64,000 nucleotides of DNA from Perkinsus marinus ATCC 50983. Lineage: Eukaryota > Perkinsozoa > Perkinsida > Perkinsidae. The notes below the pieces were generated by a model, which ran no database searches, was not told where the DNA came from, and saw only the letters and a list, made by a program, of their open reading frames with translations. The stretch spans positions 525,767 through 589,766 of the forward strand of contig NW_003206847.1 in NCBI RefSeq assembly GCF_000006405.1. The letters are read 5' to 3'. Below, piece by piece: positions 29,901-39,313 of this stretch. The position numbers and the translations under genes were made by a program. The stretch's first letter is position 1. Each line of letters begins with the position of its first letter.

Positions 29901-30238
29901 GCAGTTATGAGTGGTTCTAGGCGAGGGACTCTGTGAGAGAGATAACCGCACAACTTAACTCAAGATCTCAGATAGGATAGATCTAGAGTGGCAGAGTAGA
30001 GAGCGATAGAGCGGTCCAGTGCGTGGAACGTAGACACGCTGAAGCAACTACCCAAGCTTAGTGGCTGATCTAATTCGCGAACCGCGACCGTTACTGAAAT
30101 GGCGAAACGGTGAAACGGTTAGATACGATCTTGCTCACTTGAGTTTACTCAAAGGTACTGTCGTCACAGGACAGTTCTGGGGGCCCGGAGTGAGCAGACA
30201 ATGGTATCACAGAATATAATCATCATCAATAATGACGG

Positions 30239-33200
30239 TCAGCGCTTGGTCATCTTGAGGTTGTCAAGGAAACGGACAGACGCTCGAGTCAGACGGAAAT
30301 CGGTCTTGTTGTCGGGGAAGTCGTCAGAGTCTCCTTGGACACGAAGTAGATAGGCAGTCGGAGAAGAGGCCATATCAGAGCGAAGGCGTAGAGAGTTTCC
30401 GTCGGCAGAACGGTCTGCTAGTTGCAGTCGGTAAAGGCCTTGGTCAACGCTGATAACCCTTCCATATTGGAGTCCACCTCGACCAGAAGAATTGATGTAC
30501 GCGAAGTTCTTCACTTCAGGATGGGGGTCACCGGTACGGCGTGGAACAGTAGTCCGTTTAGTCCTTGGCCGAGAGGAGGTCGAAGAAGGCTCGTGAATGA
30601 CTGTGTCGTCTGCTGAAGAGCCGGTGGTTGATGTGAAGGCCTTCGAAGGTAGAGCACTTGGAGCAGTGTCGTTGACGTGGGCGTCGTCCTGAGCACTTGC
30701 TAAGGCCTTCGAAGAATCAGCTTCAACTTGGGGGCTAACGGTGGTCTCGACGCTAGGAGCCTTGTCAGGAATGGACTCATCAGAAACTTGATGAGACTCT
30801 GGGGGCCCAGGTAGGGGCGTGTCAGAGTCGTGGACAGGCTCAGAAACCGTCCGCACCACGTTGTCGATGGGCTGGAAAAAGACAGACCGATAACGGTTGG
30901 CGCCAGTGGTGGGAGTCAGCTTGACGTAGCCGAGAGATAGAGATACTGCTGTCAGTGAAGACCAGAAGATGATGGACAGGAGAGTGGTCGTTGGACTCCT
31001 GAAGCATAGCCGCTGCCCACTCCAGCGAAGACGCCAAGGTGTCCAGCTCAAACTTGGGGGCCGTACGACGTCCTTGGAGTTGGTGGAGATACCCTGAACC
31101 TGCAATACGCTGGCCGTGGAGGGTGTACAACAGAGCAGCGCCTGCGGTGTCACTGCTGTCTGTGAAGAGACAGACAGAGTTGCAGTGATTTTCACCTGGT
31201 CGACGTAGAAGTCGAGGGACTCTTAGGTCGAAGGCCTTCAATTGATTCTCCCAGGCGACCAGAGCCTGGGTGTCCTCAGCGCGGAGGTGACCAGTGTGCG
31301 GGTCGGCGTTAGACCTGGCTTGGCGGCACAGGAGGCGGAGCTGCATAGAGAGCTCGAGATGCCAACCAAGGGGGTCGTAGAAGCCGTTGCCGTAACGCTT
31401 GAGAAGCTTGACTGTGGTCACCGTTGAGGCCTTATGACGAAGGTCTGACTTGAGAGACAGAGAGTCACACTTCGGATGCCATTGCACACCTAGACATGGT
31501 TGGGGATCACTGGGTATCTGGTCGGGAAGGTTGCTGACCTCCTTCTTGTCATTGGTCTCGAACATGCGATGTGACAACCGCTGAGTGATGTCTCGACGAA
31601 GGGCAGTAAGATGGCGAGCATCATCAGAGCCAACGGAGATGTCGTCCATAAGGCAGCGGACGTGCTTCGTGGGAGCATCAGCTTCGACCATGGCCTTGGC
31701 GAGAGAGTCAGACATCGCGAAGGGCGAGTCAGGCATGCCGAAGCATACTCGCTGAAAGACAAAAGCCTGATTGCACCAGAAGAACCCGAGGCATCGCTGG
31801 TCTTCGACGAGAGCATATCCCGGCATGCGAGTCTCGAGAAAGTCGAGACTCGCGTTATTCTCGTCTCGCGAACGAGAACGAGAGAGAATAGTGAGCTGTG
31901 CAGGATCGCGAGAACAAGCGAGAATATCGCGGGATTCTCGCCGAATCTCGCAGTCAGCTGTTAATGAGCTCTTCTGTGAATTGTTCTAATTGCTCTCTGT
32001 GAGTTTGGCACTCCAACGGACATTCTTGTGCTATTCCATGTTTTTATGTCCCGCAGACGGCAAACCGCAGTGCGAAATATAAATACATCCGCTATATGTA
32101 GAGCGACTGTACCAGAGACCTGCCGCGCTTTAAATGGCCTTGTTCTCAAAGGCGTACAATACCTCACACGTCGCGGATCATGAGTCTCCAGTAGTCTCCG
32201 GGAGTATCCAGCAGTTCTAACCAAATCTCTGCGATAAACATTCCGTGCTATAGTAATTTGTAATCTGTGATTTGTGATGATAGTATTATATTATAGCATT
32301 ATTATCATAGTATATACGAATATATTAATTGGTGTGTAGTAAGCAGGATGCCACTTGCCGCCAAAGAGTTTGTGGATTCTTATTGAATCCGCACTACCAA
32401 CGGAAGACCTCATTGGAAGTCTGTGATACTCAGTCTGACTACAGAACGCGACACGAGCAAAAAAGTCTAGAACGTGATAACGGCTAGCTAATTAGTAACT
32501 TGGTGCTCGAAACTTGAGCCTAATACTCCACTTTTGGCCAAATCCCTGTGCCTATGCGGCACCTAAGGGAATAACTGTACGCGCGTCATATCATTTTCCG
32601 GCGCGCGATATTTCGGCTTAATGGCGCAGCGATGTCAGTTGAGCCAATTTTTCGTTTTCCTGTTGGCGCACACGTGCGTCGCCTGACGAAATATTCCGCG
32701 AAATTTCGCGAGATCTCGCGAGACGAGAACGAGAGAAAATAACGGTTCGGCATGTTGACGAGAATTCTCGACTATTCTCATCCCGCCAAAATGCCGGGGT
32801 ATGGACGAGAGGCAGCTCGATTTGTAGGAAGGCCTGCACGATGTCGAGGGCCACGAAGTACTCGTAACGGCGAAGGAGTCCAAGACTCTGTGGTACTCCT
32901 TGATGAAGGCCTTCGGGCAGACTGGCATCGATGAACTTGCTGAGAGGTGAACCGTCGAAGACAGGCCTGAGTCGCATTGAGCTTCGATTCACAGAGCCTT
33001 CTTGGGACCCCTTCTTGATAACAGGAAAGTGATGCAACCAGAAGCGAACTTCTTCTCGGGGCACCGGCTTGACATAACCCTTCTGGACGAAGCCACGTAT
33101 CTCTGCATCGTAAGCGTCAAAGAGACCCTTGCGGCGAAGTTGATGGGCTAGAGTAGAGGACCGCTTGAGGAAGGGAATGTGAGAGTTGGTAGGCCGGTGA

Positions 33201-36010
33201 CCAGTTCGCCAGCGGAGATGGTGTACAAACCTGTGAGGAGGAGGCGACGGAGTAGAAACCTGCTTGGAGGGCACCGGATCGGAGTAGACCACCAAGGTGT
33301 CCGTGACAGGCAGCGAGGCTAGAGTCACCAAGGGGCAAGGCTCTGAGAAGAGCAACTGCATGAAGGAAGTAGAAACCGAGCCGTTGGTGAGGTCGTCGTC
33401 AGCAACGTTGGAGAAGTCGTCGACCACAGGAAGGGGAATGACGGAGTCCTTGTTGAAGCAAGACTCGTGCTCATCCAAGTTGACAGTTGGAGGTTGTGTG
33501 TCACCGAGGTCGATGGAGTTAAGGCCTACAGCCACCTTGTTAGGAGGATCATCCGGAGGTGCAGATCTAGAGAGGTCCACGGCGTCGATGAAGGCCTTCC
33601 ATGCAGTAGCTACTTGAGGTGTCGTGTCCACGAGGGAGATGATGCGATCACCAGAAGGATTGAAGACCCACAGAACTGGATTTTGTACACGGCGAAGAAC
33701 GTCACAGCTGAAGATGAAGTCTCGAGCAAGGCCATGAACAAGAGCAATGAAAGTCTGAACCCGTAGGCCTTTATGACAGTAAGTGATCTTGTAGATGGGA
33801 CACGAGTTCACCCGACGGGACACCGCTAGAGTAGCAACACAGGTCACACCGGTAGGCTCAAGAGCGACATTGGCTTGTTGAAGGCGAAGAAGGCCTGAGT
33901 CGGAGCAAGCGAGTAGCTGAGAGCCGGAGTCCAGCAGCCCAGTGAAACCAGGACAACGACCATCCTTCGTGAGGAAGTTGAACTCCACGTTGCGTAAGGA
34001 TGATGGCATATCTCGGAGAGACTGAAGAGTGTTGTCGAGGTTGAGAACAGGACTGGCGATTACTGGAAGTGGCGATGTGGTTGGCTGTGTGGTAGAACAG
34101 AAGGCCTTCAGAGGACCATTTGTCGTTGAAGAAGGCGGGGTGAACGATAAGGACTCAACCGATAAGGAAAGAGTCATGGTGTCGAGAGTCGGGTCAGTAG
34201 ACTTGGTCAGCGAGTTAGGGCAGTGTGAAGTATGATGCTGTTGTGAGCAGCGGTCACACCTTACCGAGTCCCGCTTGGGACAGACACCAGTACACTTGAC
34301 AGAAGGCCTATTGCAGTAGGGACACCTACCTTCCTTCTTGAGAGGGGACGGCGCAGGGCAGAAGCTGGCACCAGCCTTGCAGTTAGGATCACCATCCATG
34401 CATCGGGTACACCGAAGCTTCGGCCGCTGACGCCGTTGACGATCGTGAGAACCCTTGCCATGACCATTGGAGCCCTGTGTAGGTTGCTGAGTAGACGACT
34501 GGTTGGTTGTCGTTGTAGACGTTGAGGCAGTCATCTGGTTGAGCGGTACCTTAGGGAGAGGGTCATCCTTGCGGCCTTGAGAAGGGTCAGATCTACCACG
34601 CTGGTGTGAAGATAGTTGACGAAGGCGGTCAAGTTCCACGAGCTCATGTAGAAGTTGACGGTAGGTTAAGGCCTTCATGCGCGTGAGAGCAGCTTCATGA
34701 TGAGCGCCTCGGAGGCTGGCAGTCAGCTTGGACGCGAGGAACCGGTCCTCGAAAGGATAACCTTGCTGACGCTCGATGTCGAGGCGGATAGAGTCGAAGG
34801 CCTTCAAGTAGTCACCAAGTTGTTGGCGATCACCCATGTAAAGGCTGTTCCACTTGACGAGCTTCCTGATGTAGTCCGTGTCACTGGATTTGTGTAACTG
34901 GGAGAGAAGCTGGCAGATGCGCATGACCTCACGAGCGCAAGCACTGTGAGTCTGCTGAGGTAAAGGTCTGACCTCCCTGCTGACAGTCTCGTCCAAGAGT
35001 CTGGTTAGGAAGAAGTAGTACTCGAGAGCACCCCAACCATTAGAGCACGAGAGATGGTTGACAGACTTGATAACATCAGCCACTGCACGGTCGTCGTTGA
35101 AGCCGGTGAACTGTCGCTTGTTGGGTAGATCAGCAGAGTTGGCTTCACGCTTGGCGTAGTGGCGAGTGGTGCTGTCAATAGCATCATTGTTGCCAGAGAA
35201 GGGAGCGAACTGCGGGACCTCAAAGTTGACTCCATGAGTACCGAGGGCCGGAGGAGGCTGAGGGACCGGAGGTAGGAGTGGAAAACCAGCACCGTATCCG
35301 GTAGGGTAGCCGTAGTTCATAGCCATCGGAGCTGCAGAAGGTAGGACCTGGTTGACAGAAGGTAATACCACGTGATGGGGAGGAAGGCCTTCAGCGGAAG
35401 GGACGTGCTGATATTGGTTAAGGCCTTCAGAGGCACCATATGTAACGGGATTGGTGCTGCCTGCTGGTAGAGAACCTTCGCTTACCGCGGGACCGTGGCC
35501 AATGCTAGCGTGAGAACCCTGAGGTATAACAGGCTGATGTGGATGTGGACCAGAAGCTACATAGGGTGGAGCGTGAGATGGCATCGGCGGATAAGGAAAG
35601 ACTCCTCCAGATGAGGAGGACGCTGATGCTTCACCCGTAGCTTGGAAGGAATGCTGTTGAGGAGGAAGTGGCGGCTCCGTAGGATCAGCAATGTTGTTGA
35701 TGAAGGCCTCCGAGATATCCTCGAGCTCCAGAGTAGTGGAACTTTGTAGAGCTTTGCCATGAGGGACCGTCGAGGAGGACATTCTCCACGTAGTCTTGAA
35801 GGTCTCATTGACCCAAGCACCGACGAGGGGCTTGTTGTCAATAGTGTGTAGATTCACCGTGTCTCCAAGCAGCTTGGAGGCGATAGAACACTGGCCGAAC
35901 TCGATGAGGATGTAGAAGGCCGACAGGTCATCATTCTTCTTGACGACATAGGAGGGGACCCAGGCATCCCTGTCGGGAAGCTTAATGAAGCGTAGACAAG
36001 GGATAGACAT
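30239..36010 (-). pseudogene. Interrupted Gag-Pol of the BEL/Pao-like element
   Basis: Reads from ATG 36010. The first block (to about 32804) encodes a Gag part, a Cys-rich knuckle region (CTRCMDGDPNC, CPYCNRPSVKC, CDRCSQQHHTSHC), an aspartic protease motif LLDSGSQLLA and the start of a reverse transcriptase (FWLHHFPVIKK, RPVFDGSPL, VALDIVQAFLQIELP). The DNA element at 31814-32803 breaks the frame there. It resumes with VEDQRCLGFFW, QRVCFGMPDSPF, the catalytic LMDDI and RNase H pieces (LFTDSSDTAGAALLY, FELDTLASSLEWAA, VFTDSS). After that the frame shifts and passes straight into a Ser/Thr-rich C-terminal tail ending DNLKMTKR, so the rest of RNase H and the whole integrase are missing. Confidence 0.8.
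31814..32803. mobile_element. Non-autonomous hAT-like DNA element, 990 bp
   Basis: The ends are 13-bp inverted repeats CATATCCCGGCAT and ATGCCGGGGTATG (one mismatch), flanked by an 8-bp target duplication GACGAGAG (31806-31813 and 32804-32811). Removing the element plus one duplicate restores the reverse transcriptase frame exactly, which proves the boundaries. Both subterminal regions are packed with TTCTCG/CGAGAA palindromic motifs, including a perfect 11-bp hairpin GCGAGTCTCGA near the left end, as expected for transposase binding sites. No transposase frame is present. The 8-bp duplication suggests the hAT superfamily. Confidence 0.85.
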
Positions 36011-36027
36011 GATCCCGGTAGAAGAGA

Positions 36028-36303
36028 TGTGCAGTTATGAGTGGTTCTAGGCGAGGGACTCTGTGAGAGAGATAACCGCACAACTTAACTCAAGATCTCA
36101 GATAGGATAGATCTAGAGTGGCAGAGTAGAGAGCGATAGAGCGGTCCAGTGCGTGGAACGTAGACACGCTGAAGCAACTACCCAAGCTTAGTAGCTGATC
36201 TAATTCGCAAACCGCAACCGTTACTGAAATGGTGAAACGGTGAAACGGTTAGATACGATCTTGCTCACTTGAGTTTTCTCAATGGTACTGTCGTCACAGG
36301 ACA
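36028..36303 (-). repeat. LTR3, 276 bp (5' LTR of the minus-strand element)
   Basis: TG...CA ends, followed by the target duplicate CTAC. Read in the element's own direction it precedes the Gag start codon by 17 bp. The sequence just inside it (TCTCTTCTACCGGGATC) does not begin with TGG, so a standard primer-binding site to a tRNA 3' end is not evident. Confidence 0.9.
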
Positions 36304-36718
36304 CTACCGTAGTGGTGCATTCAGCGTTAAGGAATAGCAAGATTTGACAAGATGTGCAAGATTCATCTGAGATAGATCAGCAGCAGCTTCTGCCGATATT
36401 CATGGCGTGGCCTATAGACCCCGGGGTCGCTCAATAAACCGATTTCGAAACTCTGAAGCGTTCCCAGAATTGCTTATTACCCATATAACACGATGCTAGA
36501 GTCGATTCAGAATTGACCCACAACTCATTCAATGAACATGGGGCCCTTCTGAGTTTCAAGAGCGCTTCCCAGACTGAGTTCTACATGTAAAATCCGATCG
36601 TAGTGTTCTTGGATCTCAAGAAGAGTTTATTTAACATACCGTCACCTACTAAAACTCTCACTTCGAGAGTTTATTTATTCGGGACGTGTAGGCTTACTGA
36701 GTTGATTAACTTCTATCA
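36304..36718. other. Intergenic, upstream region of the PEX11-like gene
   Basis: No gene recognised. It must hold the PEX11-like promoter. A short repeat CTCTCACTTCGAGAGTTTAT with the nearby AAGAGTTTATTTAAC is visible at 36610-36675, without clear function. Confidence 0.4.
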
Positions 36719-37700
36719 ATGTCCCAAGATGGTTCCGAGATGGACCTGGTGCCGGTCTCCTTGGCCGTGGTCAATGGTCAACTAGCCAGAATGGAGGTCA
36801 AGGACAAACTCTTGAGAGGCGCTCAGTACGAGGAGATTCCTACTCTTGGCTCTACTGTTGTCTTGAACCTCCATATGAAGATACTTCGCTCGTATGTGGG
36901 GTGGTATTCTTCTGGAGTCGACCGACTCAAGTACCAAGGAGCTCTACAGACAGATCAAGATGGTTCAAGGCTTGCTCGGTGATAGTAGACGAACTTTTAG
37001 GTAACAGCAGGTATCATACCACTCCTCCTTGAACATGACCTTACAGGTGGTTTAAGGAACTGGCCGTGATCCCTACTATTCCTAATGAGTTTAATAAGAA
37101 GTCAGAGGTCGACAGGGCTCTCGGAGTGGCCAGCAAGAGTCTACTGCTCGCCTTCCTCCTCACTGATCGTGTCCTCTGGCTCCAAAAGCTCGGCCTTGTG
37201 AGAAGCTCCCCATCGCTTTCCTTCTCCCGTATTCCCTATTTCAGATCAGACGTGATAGCAAGCCCGTTGATACCCTTAAAATGTGTATGAAGTTCTTTAC
37301 ATTGATGCAGCTCACGAACTTCGCCATCGCCTATAAGAAGTATCGCGAACAAGTAGGGAAGAACATCATCCCGATAGTCCCGTGGCACTCCCCTCCTTAG
37401 GTTGCCCTCCAGGGCCAGGCTGGTCATGATCCCTCGATTGAGTCAGCCCAACTACAGTTGGCCGTCAAGAGTCTCTTACTGGCTGTTCAGGGGCTCCACA
37501 ATAGTGGTAAGAGAAAGCCTTCTGATAGGAATATTATACCCGATTTCAGGCTGGTTTGAAACTCACGATTCATTCGTCGGAGCCTTGGGAGTGGTCACCT
37601 GTGGCATGGACATGTGAGTGGCTGCCTCCAGCAGTTCGAGACTCCCAACGTTCCCTCAAGGTACGCCCTATGGCCCCGTCAATCAGCGAAACGAGCGTGA
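36719..37700 (+). CDS. PEX11: PEX11-like peroxisome proliferation protein
   Basis: Peroxisomal membrane protein that shapes and divides peroxisomes. Start ATG 36719 (MSQDGSEMDLVPV). Spliced exons give VKDKLLRGAQ joined to YFARMWGGILLE (the family's KLLR--QY-AR start), a helix ending MVQGLLGDSR, then RALGVASKSLLLAFLLTDRV and LWLQKLGL (the D-LVWL--IGL helix), IRRDSKPVDTLKMCMKFFTL, LQLAVKSLLLAVQGLHN, and a C-terminal GALGVVTCGMDMYALWP matching the glycine-rich last membrane segment. It stops at 37700 after AKRA. Six or seven exons; the introns I could place are 42-62 nt. It is the first gene right of the retroelement array. Confidence 0.82.
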
Positions 37701-39313
37701 TATGCTCAGCGCAGTAGCTCGAATTCTGGCTGCTGATACTTCTCTATTTTTTAATGAAAATTGCTTTGATTGTTGCTTCTATTGGCGTTGAATTTTGCGG
37801 GGGTTAGCCAAGGAGTGCATTGCAACGAGTACTTCCACATAAAGTTTGTCCCTCTATACCTGGGAAGATAGATAGCTGTATGCTCACCTTGATACTTCAC
37901 CGTGCTTGCGTTGCCGAGAGAGATTGGAAGATGGCCGAGAAGGGTAGATGCGGGCGCGTAACAAGTAAACATCCCGGAAATCTATATCGCGAATACGGAC
38001 ATCAATTTCGGGTGGTAGTTTCGACGATGCAGATTTACACTGTGCAGCCCAGCGATCCATTTCTGAAGGGTAACATAACACCGCACCTTCAACCGAAGGC
38101 GGAAGGGTTCTCTTTGCCCAAGTCGGGTGGTGAAGTGCCGACCGCGAGAATACAGTGGCTCACTACCAATCTAGTACGTCTATGACGAGTAGCCAGGTCA
38201 TCCCCGATGAAGTCGCCATCGGCGATGATCAATTCACCTTGGGCATCGGCAATATCGCCGGATTCGTCCGAGTACGATCAGTGACCTACGGTGACGCAGG
38301 CCCAATTCTTGGAGATAAAAATGCTACCAACTCGCCAGGACCGCTCATATCTAATCACTTTCTCATTGGTGATAACAATGGGCTAAAGTATTTCGAAGGA
38401 ACATAACTCACTGAAAAACGTATCCCTCTCTGTACCATGAAGTTTCCTACGAAAGTAGTTTTCGGTTATTATCAGTGTGATGCTTATAGGTCGCGACATC
38501 GGAGATTAGCTGAGGGGTTCCGATGTTGCATGCCGTTCCGAGATAGATATCTATACCGCGAGTTGGACTAAGCTCCCAATGATAGAATCGAATTCAGTAT
38601 TCTACGCCCATCGTCACAACAGCACATTCTCTGAATTACTTCGACTAAAGCTTGAGTTATGGAATGAGGGTCAGACGCCATTGGTTGGATGCGTAGCAAC
38701 GCATAGGAGCCATTTCACTCGATTCTGCACATGGACTTCAGAGGGAAATGTCATTAAAATAGATTCACACATTATTGTATAACAAAATCATATAATATCC
38801 CACCACCTTCAGAGGAAAAAGGTATCCTGATAAGAGGTCAGAATAGTGCACACAATGGCGCCGTCAAAAAGGTATTCCCATGTGACATTAGCCATGTCTC
38901 AGGCGGAATCGCCGATTCATTTAGTGACACTGAGTCAGAGTGTTGATTTTGGTGACAGAGTGATCGAATGCGGTGATGGATCCCATGACAGTGTTTCAAG
39001 TAATCATATCATATGCTGATCATTGATGACGACTCTGATCATCTTTGGGACCGCTTCTTCGCCGTTTACGGGATACTAGATCAGTACCACTCAAGAACGC
39101 AACCGGAGATAAGACGGAGTACAAAGAGGCATGGATCATCACGTTCACATGGGAGGAGCTTCAGAGGAAGACGCCTGCGGTATTCCAGCCGCTTCACAGA
39201 ATTCTGCCAGTGTTTTCTTGTATTCCTCGTCAACCATCGAGTCTGTCAGCACCACTGTCTCCTCATCACCTGTAGTTGTGTCCTGAGATGATTGCAGTGA
39301 CGTCCTCATCTTC
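37701..39313. other. Unresolved coding-like stretch, possibly secreted-protein gene
   Basis: Pieces on the plus strand look coding. MKIALIVASIG near 37757 resembles a signal peptide but meets a stop. A block at 37934-38185 includes PGNLYREYGHQFRVVV and IYTVQPSDPFLKGNITPHL. 38188-38406 encodes EVAIGDDQFTLGIGNIAGFV, SVTYGDAGPILGDKNA and NHFLIGDNNGLKYFEGT. A further block, 38579-38782, includes FTRFCTWTSEGNVIKID. I could not join them in one frame and no family is recognised. A minus-strand reading (MWKYSLQCTPWLTPAKFN) overlaps the first part. Strand and structure are uncertain. Confidence 0.3.

Larger units (their letters stand above)
25457..30173 (-). repeat. LTR2, split by a LINE
   Basis: The first 14 bases (25457-25470) and the rest (29912-30173) add up to 276 bp, the same length as the other two LTRs. 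The LINE lies between duplicate copies of GCAGTTATGAG. This copy differs from LTR1/LTR3 at about seven positions (for example GTGGCTGATC for GTAGCTGATC, TTTACTCAAAGG for TTTTCTCAATGG). Confidence 0.9.
25170..36303 (-). mobile_element. BEL/Pao-like LTR retrotransposon with three LTRs and nested insertions
   Basis: The unit is bounded by TG...CA LTRs and a 4-bp target duplication CTAC (25166-25169 and 36304-36307). From left to right it holds LTR1 (25170-25445), an 11-bp remnant, LTR2 (split by a LINE), an internal region of about 5.85 kb coding on the minus strand, and LTR3 (36028-36303). The internal region carries Gag-protease-reverse transcriptase-partial RNase H and a C-terminal tail. A 990-bp DNA element interrupts the reverse transcriptase and no integrase is visible. 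The element is therefore dead as it stands. LTR1 and LTR3 are nearly identical, suggesting recent insertion, while LTR2 differs at several positions. Confidence 0.85.

Noticed and set aside
29820-29911. Tandem GCGTT array as a telomere-like or independent microsatellite
   Set aside because: It is the 3' tail of the LINE, directly followed by the target duplication.
31820-31870. Helitron 3' end (hairpin near terminus)
   Set aside because: 13-bp inverted ends with an 8-bp target duplication fit a cut-and-paste element, and the frame is restored by its removal.
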